This document shows, piece by piece, positions 26,192 through 38,280 of a DNA stretch of 64,000 bases. Positions within the stretch are counted from its first letter, which is position 1, and the number at the start of each line of letters is the position of its first letter. The stretch comes from Phaseolus vulgaris (taxonomy: Eukaryota; Streptophyta; Magnoliopsida; Fabales; Fabaceae): positions 2,877,332-2,941,331 of the forward strand of contig NC_023756.2 of assembly GCF_000499845.2 (NCBI RefSeq). The letters run 5' to 3'. The position numbers were made by a program, and so were the translations under genes. The notes below the pieces were generated by a model. That model saw only the letters and a program-made list of their open reading frames with translations, searched no databases and was not told the DNA's origin.

Positions 26192-27300
26192 ATCATAATT
26201 TCGTCCTTAAAGAATATCTTGGTAAATTTGAAAAAAATAGTGTATTTAAAATGTCTTTAGTCTCAACTTCTAAACTAGTCAAGACTATATTTACTGAACT
26301 GAAACATCTCTAAACACAAACAAACTTAATTGGTGAGTATAATAACATCAATGAAATTTAAATCTAAGTTTTAGAACTAATTAATGTTGAGTTTAGTAGA
26401 ATCTCATTTGAATGGAGCTTAGAACCAACATCATGAGCATCTGAAGTTTGATTCAAATGATGGTTAAGCAATCTGATTAATAGTAAAATAGTAATGAACC
26501 ATCAAATTCCTTAAAAGCAATATTCCAACTGAAGAGTGTAGACATTAATCTCTTTACTAATCCTAATTATTAAGCAAAAAATGTGTGGTTGAAATTATTT
26601 GATTGTAATTGGTAGTTGTGTGTTGTCTTTTGCAGTACCTAATCATCATTTGTGTATGTGTGGCCACCTCTATCGTTCTTCCAAAGTTATAATATTGAAT
26701 AAGTGAAATAATAAATAGACTAAAACAAATAAAAAAATGAAAGCTAAAACACCATTAAAAAATAAAAACAGCTCTATATTATAAAAATTAAAAAAATTAT
26801 CTTAACCTTGATTTTTCTGATAGAAGTTACTAAAGTAGAATTATAATTATATGTAAAACAACATTCAAAACACCTAATGAAAAATTATTAATTTATTTTA
26901 AATTATATTTAGAAAAATTAAATTCCAAACATTGATTAACCTTGCTTAAAATGATATCACTATCAATGTAACTACTGCAAAAGTAAAATAGCAGGACACT
27001 GTAATGAGAACAGAGCACAAATATATAACTTAAACAAAAAAATTAGAAAAATATCAATGTGGTAGAAAAGTAGAAAAGTATAATTTGTTATGATTAATAA
27101 ATAGTCTATATTGAACATTGTGGTAGAAAAGCTAAAGAATAAATAAGAGATAAAGACACAAAGAGTCCAAGTGTGGAATATTATAGAAACAGAGTGTACC
27201 TGCAAGTACATGAAATCCTTGTAGAGGTGTTTACCATGCTGTCCTTAAAAAGCTGCCACATCAATAGTTAGGACACACGAACAAACCAAAAGCAGAAGAA
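26192..27300. other. Spacer and upstream region of the H+-ATPase gene
   Basis: AT-rich up to about 27200, then less so. The transcript leader probably begins within the last few hundred bases before 27461, but I could not pick a TATA box with confidence. Confidence 0.4.
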
Positions 27301-27460
27301 ACGTCACAACACACATTCTAAATTGGGAGGAAGAGGTGAAGAGAAAAAAAAACCAAAAAAACAGAGGAAGTGCTCGGTTTTCATTGTGTGGTTTCTCTGG
27401 GTGTTGTGATATTCATCAAAAGCTCTCACCTTTAGAGTTGTAGATCAGTTTTTGGTTGAG

Positions 27461-30400
27461 ATGGCTGACAAGGAAGAAGCCATGCATGCTGTTTTGAAGG
27501 AGGCTGTGGATTTGGTACCAAAAAAACCAACTCATACCTCTGTTTTTTCTTCTGTGTTCATGGAATTATTTGAGCTTTGTGAACTGTTTATGTTTGGTTC
27601 TTGTACTCTGATTTTAGAGTGTTTTTTTGTGTAGTTTTTAAAGAAAAAAAAACGGGGTTGGTGAGTGTTTTCTGGGTTTTGTTTTGTTCTTTTTGGAGTT
27701 GGGAGTTTCAAGTTTTGTTCTGTTTTTGGCAAATTTCCTCTGTTTAAGTTTGATTTTTTATTTTTATTTTTTTTGTTACATTTGGTTGATTTTCTTTGCA
27801 GGAAAACGTGCCACTTGAAGAGGTTTTTCAGACTCTGAGGTGTGATTCAAATGGACTCACAACAAAATCTGCTGAGGAGAGGTTGTCCATTTTTGGTCAC
27901 AACAAACTTGAGGAGAAACAGGTCCTTCCCTTCAATTTTCTTCCTCTTCTTCTTATGCCTCTTCCCTCCTCAGTAGGGGAAGGAACTTCGTATTTGCAGA
28001 TGGGAAACAAACCCCTTTCTCCATTTTTTGATGGGAAAAATGTAAAGTACACCTCCATTTTGGGGTGAAAGGAAAAAAGTGTAAGGAAAGTGACATATAT
28101 GGTAGGTGATATGATGAAAAAGGAATATATATAGAAGGAAAATGAGGAGGAAGGAAATGAAAGAGAGTTGATATGATATTATGAGCTGTTGGTTAATTTT
28201 TTTGGAGAACTTTGAAGAGAGCTGCTCCTACTTTTAATTGGAAGCTTGTTCCTAGTTGCAACTTTTGTTTTTCTGCTGAGCTTTTGTTGTTTTTGCAGGA
28301 GAGCAAGGTTCTGAAGTTTCTGGGATTTATGTGGAATCCTCTTTCATGGGTCATGGAAGCTGCAGCAATCATGGCCATTGCTTTGGCCAATGGAGGAGTA
28401 TGTTGCTGCACACCTTTAATAATTTATTTTGTTGGAAATGTTTATTTTGATTTCTGTGTGTGAATGCTGAGAATGGAAGAAAGACGTTCAGAAATGGTAG
28501 TACAAGTTTCTTTTGGAATTGCATATTGTTATTGGTTTTGCCAATTTCCTGAATTTTTTATCTTCACATTCATCAGGGCAAACCTCCTGATTGGCAAGAC
28601 TTTGTTGGGATTATCACACTCCTTATTATCAATTCAACGATAAGTTTCATTGAGGAGAACAATGCTGGTAATGCCGCAGCAGCTTTGATGGCTCGTCTAG
28701 CACCTAAAGCTAAGGTATTAGTTGTTAGAAGCTTATTGGTAGTATGTTTGTATTGTTAGGTAACTCATTTTCAAGAAAGTGAAAATAATTTGATTCCATT
28801 TGATGTATCTCCATTCATGCACCAATTAATATCAGCCATAATAACTTGTGTCATGTTGGGCTAACATGATTCCTAAGAGATCCTATGTTGTCGTTGATAG
28901 CATATAATGATAGACTTTGGTGTGAAATTTCAGCTTAAACATTAGATTTATCTATGTTTTGTCTTAATTTGACTTTTACTAATAATATTCCATAAAATAC
29001 TTATTCAGGTCCTTCGAGATGGAAAATGGATTGAGGAGGATGCTTGTGTTCTTGTTCCAGGGGATATAGTTAGTGTTAAGCTAGGTGACATTATCCCTGC
29101 GGATTCTCGTCTACTTGAAGGTGATCCGTTGAAGATTGATCAGGTACAACTTGCTGCCTTTACTGTTTTATCTTCTGCTATTTGGTTATCATATTTATTT
29201 TGTTGGTTGCTTAAGTTTCTGTTCGGGTTGCAGTCTGCACTTACAGGCGAGTCTCTTCCCGTCACAAAAGGCCCTGGTGATAGTGTTTATTCAGGCTCCA
29301 CATGCAAGCAGGGAGAGATCAATGCAGTTGTTATCGCCACTGGAGTTCATACCTTCTTTGGCAAAGCTGCTCACCTTGTGGACTCCACAAATCAAGTTGG
29401 TCATTTTCAGAAGGTAAAATGAACCTGAATTCAATATCTTTAAAACTGTATTCCTTCAAAAATAAGAAGGAAATGAATAATTTTAGGGGAAAGATGCAAT
29501 TAGATGTCACAATGAATTATGTGATTTTAATCTGTTGGCTCCCAAAAAGCCCCCTTTTGATTTTTGTTTTCTCCTTTATATATCAAATGGTTTGCTTCAC
29601 ATTGACACTTATCTTGTTCTGAGTTACTTAAATAGGTCCTGACTGCTATTGGGAACTTCTGCATATGTTCCATTGCTCTGGGAATGATAATAGAGATCAT
29701 TGTCATGTACCCAATTCAACACCGACAATATCGTCCCGGGATTGACAATCTGCTTGTGCTTCTTATTGGAGGAATTCCTATAGCCATGCCTACTGTTTTG
29801 TCAGTGACAATGGCTATTGGATCCCATCGCTTAGCTCAACAGGTAGACATTAGCGCTTCTTGAAAAGTGGTTGTCTCATTTTTTGATCAAAATAGTTTAG
29901 AATTTACAGGTTATGCTTTATATAATCATTGCAGGGTGCTATTACTAAAAGAATGACAGCCATAGAAGAGATGGCAGGAATGGATGTATTATGCAGTGAC
30001 AAAACTGGAACTTTGACCTTGAATAAACTGTCAGTTGACAAGAATCTTATTGAGGTTAGGAGTAGTCAGTTTTGAATTGTGTTGTTTGCTGATTTGTTTG
30101 TGGCATTATTCTTACACAAGTGTTTTTAATGTTCTCTGTAGATTTTTGCTAAAGGAGTTGATGTAGATACAGTTGTGCTCATGGCTGCTCGGGCTGCACG
30201 ATTGGAGAACCAAGATGCTATAGATGCTGCTGTTGTAGGGATGTTAGGTGATCCAAAAGAGGTAGATTCATATATGATAATCCATCTCTTTTTCGTGCAT
30301 GTAAAACAAACATGTTGATAAATTTAATTGTTGTTGTAGTATGGTGCTCATTACCATTTCCTTTTCTTTTTGCTACATGCTGTTGTATCTGATTTGTCTT

Positions 30401-33400
30401 AAACTTAGGCAAGGGCTGGTATTCAAGAGGTTCACTTCCTTCCCTTCAATCCAACTGACAAGCGGACTGCCATGACTTATATCGACAGTGCAGGTAAAAT
30501 GCATCGGGTCAGCAAAGGCGCACCGGAGCAGGTACTTCTATAAGCCATCTCACTGCTTTTTGTGTAATGGTTCCACATAACTACAGAACTGATTCATAGT
30601 TTTAATTACTATCAGATTTTGAATCTTTCACTCAATAAGTCAGAGATAGAACGCAGAGTTCATTCTGTCATTGATAGGTTTGCAGAGCGCGGCTTACGGT
30701 CTCTTGCAGTGGCTTACCAGGTACATGTGTATTTGTGATCTTACTTTTGTAGTGGAAATAGCAATTTAAGTTGCAATGCATGTCACTGCTGACAGCGTTT
30801 ATTCCTATGTCACAGGAAGTTCCAGAAGGGATAAAAGAAAGCCAAGGAGGGCCTTGGCAATTTATTGGACTCTTGCCTCTGTTTGACCCCCCTAGACATG
30901 ATAGTGCTGAGACAATACGAAGGGCATTAAATCTTGGAGTAAATGTTAAAATGATAACAGGTATTTGTCCTCTGCAATGTATTATTTATTCTGAGGCTGC
31001 AAGTAATACATTAATGTTTGATGCATTCCTTAAATTTTCTCCAGTATATGTTGATGTTGCTTTTGATGGTTCTATATTTTTATATTAAATTATAATATTG
31101 AAGAATGTAGTGGCATTGGTGTCAAACTTGTTGTTGGTTAAGTAATTGAAGCTAAGAAAACTTGTACAGAAGGGAATATTTTTGCTTCCAACTTGAACAA
31201 CACTTGTTATTACAAGTGTGGATAATATCAACAGTTTTGGCCTCTCCACTAAGTCCTTGATTTTCTAATTGTTTGTAAAGCAATCTTTGTAGAAATTCTT
31301 GTCTCTTTTGGATGTATCACTTGTGCTTTGAACATAATAATAGGAGTGTTTATGGATTTTTCGATATAATATATAATATCTTTATGTGGTACCAATTTCT
31401 TTAGGCGATCAACTAGCGATAGGAAAAGAAACAGGGCGCCGTCTGGGAATGGGAACCAACATGTACCCTTCATCGGCTTTATTGGGCCAAAACAAGGATG
31501 AAGCAATTGCTACCTTGCCTGTTGATGAGTTGATTGAAAAAGCTGATGGATTTGCTGGTGTTTTTCCTGGTATAACACCATTGTTTTCTGATGGTTTACT
31601 TTCATACGATATCATTCTCTTTTATTTGTTTGACTCAATGAGCTCATTTAATACAGAACACAAATATGAGATTGTGAAACGTTTGCAAGCTAGAAAACAC
31701 ATATGTGGGATGACTGGTGATGGAGTTAATGATGCTCCTGCTCTTAAAAAGGCAGATATTGGAATAGCTGTTGCTGATGCTACTGATGCAGCTCGTAGTG
31801 CTTCTGACATTGTTCTAACTGAACCTGGTCTCAGTGTTATCATCAGTGCTGTATTGACTAGTCGATCCATATTCCAAAGGATGAAGAATTACACGGTGAG
31901 CCTACATTCAGTTCTAACTTCTTCTTTTTACCTTTGGAAGTTGGATGTTCTACACGGTGAGCCTACATTCAGTTCTAACTTCTTCTTTTTACCTTTGGAA
32001 GTTGGATGTTCTGTTGCATCATCTTCCCAGTAAATGGAAAATCCCTACCTAAGAATAGTTATCTCACCTCTTAGTTAAAAAAAGTGATCATTATGATTAT
32101 TAACTCGTCGGTTATGATTTTCTTTTGACCAGATCTACGCTGTTTCCATCACAATTCGTATTGTGGTAAGTTTTATGGTCTAAGATTGATTATAAGCTAT
32201 TATTCTTGCAGACATACGACTTTGATGCCAACTTTGCTTTTATTTTGACAGCTTGGTTTCATGTTACTGGCCCTCATATGGCAATTTGATTTTCCACCAT
32301 TCATGGTGCTGATTATTGCTATTCTTAATGACGGTATGCACATTAATTTTTTATGCTAATATAGATCCCTTCTTTTTACTAATGAAACCATGAATATTTT
32401 GTCACTATTACCTCATAATTATTGTCAAATAACACTTGTCACCTTTTTTTCCTCCCTTACATTATACAATCTTTGAATATGTCAGGTACCATTATGACAA
32501 TATCAAAGGACAGGGTAAAACCATCTCCATATCCAGATAGCTGGAAGTTGGCGGAGATCTTTACTACTGGAATAATTCTTGGTGGTTATTTGGCTATGAT
32601 GACAGTTATTTTCTTTTGGGCAGCATATAAGACAGATTTTTTCCCTGTAAGAAGAAAACATTCTTTCATCAACCTAATTGTATCATGTTTGTTAAGCCGA
32701 TGATCCATATCATTTGTATAATATCTAGTGCTTTGAGTTACTAACATTGCTCAAATGCTTGTATTGACTGTCCTAATGAAATATTCAGCAAACTTTTGGA
32801 GTTTCAAGCCTTCAGAAAAAGGATAGGGATGACTATAGAAAGCTTGCCTCAGCAGTATACCTACAAGTTAGCACAATTAGTCAGGCTCTCATATTCGTTA
32901 CACGAGCACGAAGTTGGTCTTATGTCGAACGTCCGGGTTTGTTACTAGTAGCAGCTTTTGTTGTCGCCCAGCTAGTGAGTGAAATCAACACAACACTACT
33001 TTTTTAGCATGTTTACATTGTAAGTATAATAGTAAGATAATAACTTGAACATGTGCTTTGATGGAGCAGATAGCTACCTTGATCGCAGTTTATGCAAATT
33101 GGAGTTTTGCTGCGATTGAAGGGATTGGATGGGGTTGGGCTGGTGTTGTTTGGCTTTATAACCTCATCTTTTACATGCCACTTGACTTTATTAAGTTCGT
33201 AATTCGGTATGCCTTGAGTGGAAGGGCTTGGGATCTTGTTATTGAACAAAGGGTATGTGTTCTCAACCAGTTGAAAAGACTAATTCAACATTTGAACTTG
33301 TTGCTAACCTTCTAGTGTGGAATCTTTGCCAGATTGCTTTTACAAGGAAGAAAAATTTTGGAAGGGAGGAACGTGAACTTAAATGGGCACATGCACAGAG

Positions 33401-34217
33401 AACACTCCATGGCCTTCATCCACCAGAGACTAAGATGTTCGGCGAACGAACACCTCACACGGAACTTAATCACATGGCTGAAGAAGCTAAAAGAAGAGCA
33501 GAGATTGCAAGGTATGAATCCATGCTTTTCTGTAATGATTATGGTCTATGAGGTAGTTTTCATGTCTTATAGATATCACTTCCAACTTCCAAGTGAATTT
33601 TTGCTGATAATATGCACCTCAGATCCTTTGTAAACTTGTTTAGACTTGTGACAAAATTACTTTGTGCAAGTGCTTTGGAAAAGATTATGATGTGCCCATT
33701 TAAATGAGTTTCTCTAATAACCAAAATTAACTTACGGGTGAGCTAATTTGTAGAAGCTCTCTCACATAGTTTACCTAAATTCTTATTTTTAACTCATCCA
33801 TTTCTTCTTATTTTTCTCTCCTAGAAGTCCTACCTCAAGTTGTTAAACATGTAAATGTTACGGATTCAAAAATGAAAGGAATCTATGGCTGAAAATCTTG
33901 TCATGAAGAATTCCATATATCTTACTTGTTATTCATTTTTCTCAGCCAGTTCCTCAGTCTTATGGTGTTCTCTCTCTTTCTCTCAATCTAAAGTTGTTTA
34001 CCTGTATAGTATAGCAATTATTACATCATTGTGTTTTGGTGTGAAAGAAAATGCTAAGAATCTTCAGCTTCTTGCACATGCTTGTATCACTTTTTATCTC
34101 TCTTTGTTTTCTCTTTGCAGACTGAGAGAACTGCATACATTGAAGGGCCATGTTGAGTCTGTGGTTAGACTGAAGGGTCTTGACATTGATACGATACAAC
34201 AATCATACACTGTCTAG
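27461..34217 (+). CDS. AHA11: Plasma-membrane H+-ATPase (P3A P-type ATPase), AHA4/AHA11 type
   Basis: Exports protons across the plasma membrane with ATP and energises nutrient uptake. Exons: 27461-27514, 27802-27921, 28299-28397, 28577-28714, 29009-29143, 29234-29413, 29636-29842, 29935-30054, 30142-30261, 30409-30531, 30616-30720, 30816-30960, 31405-31569, 31657-31895, 32133-32165, 32252-32333, 32486-32646, 32789-32974, 33070-33252, 33333-33511, 34121-34217. They sum to 2871 nt, or 956 residues, full length for the family. Visible motifs: [12 protein letters not shown] (actuator), CSDKTGTLT with the phosphorylated Asp near residue 333, KGAPEQ (nucleotide site), [20 protein letters not shown] (hinge), and the C-terminal regulatory domain ending YTV, where the penultimate Thr is the 14-3-3 binding phosphosite. 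ATG 27461 gives the usual MADKEE-type N-terminus. The AHA4/11 assignment rests on [15 protein letters not shown] and on [15 protein letters not shown], as recalled. The donor of intron 14 is duplicated. Confidence 0.96.
31891..32012 (+). repeat. Exact 61-bp tandem duplication spanning the intron-14 splice donor
   Basis: Positions 31891-31951 and 31952-32012 are identical. Each begins ACACGGTGAGCC, that is the last exon bases plus the donor GTGAGC. Joining to the exon at 32133 in frame uses the first donor (after 31895). The second donor (after 31956) would add 61 nt and shift the frame. Confidence 0.95.
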
Positions 34218-35280
34218 AATATATAAGAATTTTATGCACGAGTCATTTGTGTATAAATGAGTGTGAGCACAGAGCAGCAACAAATACATCCTTTAAACCT
34301 TTGTCTCCTCCACTGAGTGCAAGACAATGTGTCTACACTCTATGTATGTTTGTTCTAACAGTTTTGGTGAACTGTGTTCTTCTGTGTGTCTACTTTTTGT
34401 AGACATGAAACTATTAATAGCATTTTCAGAGTTTTGTTTATGCTTACAATTTGAAGTCTACTAATCAATCAACAAATCATCAGTCTAATTTGTGATTGGA
34501 AATAGAGATTTCACTAAAAAACTTCTTCTACAAATTTGTTGCAATTTACAAACCTGACTAATCAATGTTTCTATTTTCTCTGTTTTTATAATAAATTTCT
34601 TGTATCATACTACAATGATAACATCTAACAAGTGTTCTAAGAAAATGGTTGTTTGTCTTTTTAATAACTTTCAATGTGTCTCCATTAGTGATTTGAACAT
34701 GGGAGTTTTTATCGAAGAATTTCTTATCATCTTTCTAAACCTGTTACACGTTGGATTATTCCCATTGAATAATTAAATATATTCAATGAATTTTAATCCC
34801 TTAAATTTAGATTTGACAGTAAAACTTGTCAAAGAAAAGTTAAAAGTTATAGAAATCATAGGACATTTTCATGTAGAACTCAACGAAAAACCGTTGCAGA
34901 CTTCCAGAGTCGTTATGAGCAAGAACCTAGCTTTTGTAAATTCTTCGATATAACATAATTTAAACCTTTAATATAAAAAAATCCAATTTAATTATAAAAT
35001 AGTTTAAACAAAATAGTTAATTTAATGGTGAGTCTTACCAGTAATATTTATATTAACACTTGAAATATTTTTTTACTAATTTCTTATATTCGAAACATGG
35101 TTTCTTTTCTCCGAGCGGGTTATACGACATTTATAGGTTTAATTTATAGGTTTAACATTAAGTAATACACTTTTCATCATGATCAAATTCTCCAATTTCA
35201 CACAATAATAAAAGGGTTTATGATATTCATTCCAACAATAAAAGATTTATGATATTCATATAAATAGATACATATTTCAA
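34218..35280. other. 3' flank of the H+-ATPase gene and spacer
   Basis: The first 200-300 bases are the likely 3' untranslated region (stop at 34215-34217). Beyond that lies AT-rich spacer with no gene seen. Confidence 0.6.
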
Positions 35281-35284
35281 AGAT

Positions 35285-35455
35285 TAGGTATGTCATCCTC
35301 TAGTATTAATAACACTGAGTATCGAACATCGAAATTTCACTTGAGCGTCGGAGTATCTTTTTATAGGTATCGTCATCATCCAGTATTAATAGCACTGACT
35401 GTCGAACATCGAAATCTCACTTGAGCGTCGGAGTGTCCTTTTATAGGTATCGTCT
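35285..35455 (+). repeat. LTR fragment with internal 79-80-bp tandem duplication
   Basis: GGTAT(C)GTCATC...CACTTGAGCGTCGGAGT occurs at 35287 and again at 35366, with a third start at 35446. The same core (CTTGAGCGT(C/T)(G/A)GAGTGTC followed by AGGTA) is inside the solo LTRs at 41385 and 58849. This is therefore a broken, locally amplified piece of that LTR family. Confidence 0.7.
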
Positions 35456-35848
35456 GAGTTTAGAGTTTACCAAGACGATAAGTAAAACAGTTAAAAGAAA
35501 GCACAAAAATCATTTTTTGAGAGAGAAAAAGGTAAACCAACTAAGAAAAGAGAGAATCGTTCTCTTGACTCCAACCCAACCCCAAAAAAATTACTTATAC
35601 AAACAATATTTTTTTATAACCACGTTTTAAATGAATTGTTTATCTTAATTTCGTGACCTTTATTTCATATGTTTATATTTTTTTACCTTGACTTAATCAT
35701 GTTTCAATTAAATTTGTTGTTAGAAACTTAATTATCTCTACTTTAAGAATTGGTACTTTAGTTACATTTTATTATGAAGAATTTTTACTTTTTTTTGTTT
35801 TCCAATAAAGTAGAATTAAACTTCATGAAAAAAAAAAAAAAAAAAGTT

Positions 35849-36457
35849 TTAAGAAGAGAAACGAAAGGTAGCAGTTAAAATTTGAGTATTGACAGAGAGC
35901 GTTGTGGTTGGTCCAACGAGCTTTCTGGCGTTCATAATGGCGGCGTGGAGGATAAGTTGAGTGGTCACATAGCGTCTTCCCAACCCAAAAAACATCAACA
36001 TTATGGGACCAAAAGACTGCACCATGTCGGAATACTGTTCCTTTTTCGCCGCAAATTTACTGTCGCCGCTCCACGCGCTGAACAGCAGAGCGCTGCCGCC
36101 GATCACCACCCAGAAGAAGCACAAGCTCTCGTGGAGCGTTAGAACGGTCCAGAAGGAACAGGCGAATGCTAACATGCCGGCGCTGAAGATCGCCCAGAGG
36201 AAGAGCCTGACGTGGGTGGCACGCGCCGAGGGAGCGGGTGGGAGAGGGGAGAAGTCGACGGAGAAGTAAACGACGTAGATGAAGGAGGTGAAAAGGAGCA
36301 TCGGGGTGTCGTTTTGGTTGTAGGCGAGGTAGGTTATGAGGGAGGTGCTTATTGTGGTGGCGAGGAACCCTAGAACGTAGAGTGGGTTCACGCGGATGGG
36401 TGGCGCGTGGGCGTCGGTGGCGGTAGTGACGGGGAGAAGTGGTGGTGGTGAAGTCAT
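35849..36457 (-). CDS. Small four-helix membrane protein, unknown function (paralogue A)
   Basis: Single exon, 202 residues if translation starts at the ATG at 36457 (MTSPPPLLPV). An earlier in-frame ATG at 36508 lies only about 10-20 bases below the likely TATA box at 36518-36526, probably upstream of the transcript start, so I prefer 36457. Four hydrophobic segments are visible near residues 26-46, 52-68, 84-106 and 111-129. A proline/alanine-rich loop lies between the second and third, and the cytosolic or lumenal tail is about 70 residues. Paralogue B shares NDT...F.SF.Y, a proline loop, then LAFAC.FWT and a shared LHES/LES pattern before helix 4. The coding region is clearly richer in G+C than its surroundings. 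I recognise no characterised family and assign no function. Confidence 0.7.
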   Translation of the reverse strand: MTSPPPLLPVTTATDAHAPPIRVNPLYVLGFLATTISTSLITYLAYNQNDTPMLLFTSFIYVVYFSVDFSPLPPAPSARATHVRLFLWAIFSAGMLAFACSFWTVLTLHESLCFFWVVIGGSALLFSAWSGDSKFAAKKEQYSDMVQSFGPIMLMFFGLGRRYVTTQLILHAAIMNARKLVGPTTTLSVNTQILTATFRFSS

Positions 36458-36517
36458 TGTTGCAGTGTGAAGTGTGAAGTGTTTGTTTTGGTGAATGAAG
36501 GAAAGCAAAATTGTTGG

Positions 36518-36526
36518 TCTTATAAA
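36518..36526 (-). promoter_or_regulatory. Likely TATA box of membrane-protein gene A
   Basis: The minus strand reads CTTTATAAGA about 60-70 bases upstream of the chosen ATG at 36457. That spacing allows a short leader starting near 36490. Confidence 0.5.
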
Positions 36527-36559
36527 GGAAGTTGTGATTTGAGGTTTGGGTTCTGAGAA

Positions 36560-38270
36560 GGTTCATCTTAAACTTCATGGAAGTTTCTGTGTCTCTCTTT
36601 TACTTCTATTAAAATGGCATGAATAATTTTCTATCATTTTCAATGTCCCACTGTGATGAAAATAATTAAAGTGATTGGAAGTTTTCAGATTTTTAAAATA
36701 TTTAAATAGAAGTTGTTGTAAGTTATGAGCAATTGCCTAGTATTTGCCATGAAAAATTCTTTCTATGGTGTGATATTAGAAGAACATATTTTCCGATGTT
36801 TCTTTTGTGAGTATTGCATATTGTTTCATGGGTCAATACATAATTATTATATTTGAAAACACACATATATACACTAAGTTAATAAATTTTAATTCAATCA
36901 TAAATACAACTAAATTATAATATTTTAAAATATTAAATATACTAACAAGGTTATATATATTTATTATATGTTTAATAAGATTTATTAAAACTAAATCTAT
37001 TAATTAAATGTATAAGTAAAAAATAATATATTTTATTAAAGTGTCAGTGATAATGTTACATCTAAACAATTACAAATATATGATTGCATCATCTTCAACT
37101 AACCATATATTTTTCCTTTAGATAAATAAAAGAGTCAATGGAAATAAATAAACACTCTTATTGTCATCTTCATCATCTTTGTGTTTCCTCTTTTGGGTCT
37201 TTTTTACCCTCTAGATTAATCTACACTTTTGTATCCAATAAACCTGAGAACAAAACAGAAACATGTAAATATAGTTAATAAAACATTTAACTCTTTTTAG
37301 TCTGAAACGCTTAAAAAAAAATATCTTCGACAGAAAAATAAGTAGTGAATGGTTAATGTTTATAAAACAATCATTATAGTGTTTTTGATATAAAAAAAAA
37401 AGACGTTTGAGTCTTTAATAAAAAAAATAAAAGAAAAAGGATTTAGGTAGAAAATAGTAAAGAAATAAGAACCAGACGTCATGTGGATATCTGAAATGCA
37501 GGGTTTACATTTGTAGTGTCTTATGAAAAAAGAATTTGAGAAACCTACTCTTAGTGTCTTATAAAAAAAGAAATTAAGAAATTTACTCATTTGAGAGTGG
37601 AGGAAACCGAGTGAGTGAGGGAAAGGAGATAAAAGAAAGCGTTGGACGAAAAGTCACTCGTCTTAATTCAACCTAGGAATCAAACTTCATGCGCTTGATG
37701 ACGACAACTGTAAACTAATACAAAAACGCAATGCATGTAAAGAAAATGGAACAAAATTAGAAAAAAAAAATGAGGATGAGAGAGTACGCATGTATCTACA
37801 AAGAAGAGAAAACGAAAAAAAGAAGTGAGAATGTTGTGTCTCAGAAAAGGATATGAGAGAAAGAAATAAAGTTTCAGATACATTAATATTATAATGGATC
37901 ACGACGGACAACTAAGAGAGAAGTGAGAAATTTTTTATAGAGGAAATTGAAAAGTTTTTGATAAAAAGAGAGTGGAAATTTTTTATAAAAATTATGTTTG
38001 GTTATCCGATTACAAAATTAAAAAAATAGAGTAATTACAAAAAAATAAAATGTCAAAAATATCTAAGATAACAATAAAATGATAAAAAGTCTTTTATTAT
38101 ATCTTTCTAAAATAATAAAATATCGATAAGGAATAAAATAAAAAAATAAATGTGTACACAAAAAATAATCTCTATCTATATAGGAATATAGCTATAGATA
38201 CAAGAACCAAATACAGTTTGTTTTGGTTATAAAGAAAGACATTTAAATCAGAGACATTGCTTCATTCTCT
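36560..38270. other. Spacer between the two membrane-protein genes
   Basis: AT-rich on the left and A/G-rich around 37560-38000, with many AGAGA and GAAAA runs on the + strand. The phenylalanine/serine-rich minus-strand frames near 37400 and 37700-37900 come from this purine bias. No gene is supported. Confidence 0.55.
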
Positions 38271-38280
38271 AGTACCATTA

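Noticed and set aside
36003..36269. Plus-strand frames of 86-88 codons opposite gene A
   Set aside because: They are antisense by-products of the GC-rich coding strand; the minus-strand frame shows membrane helices and a paralogue.
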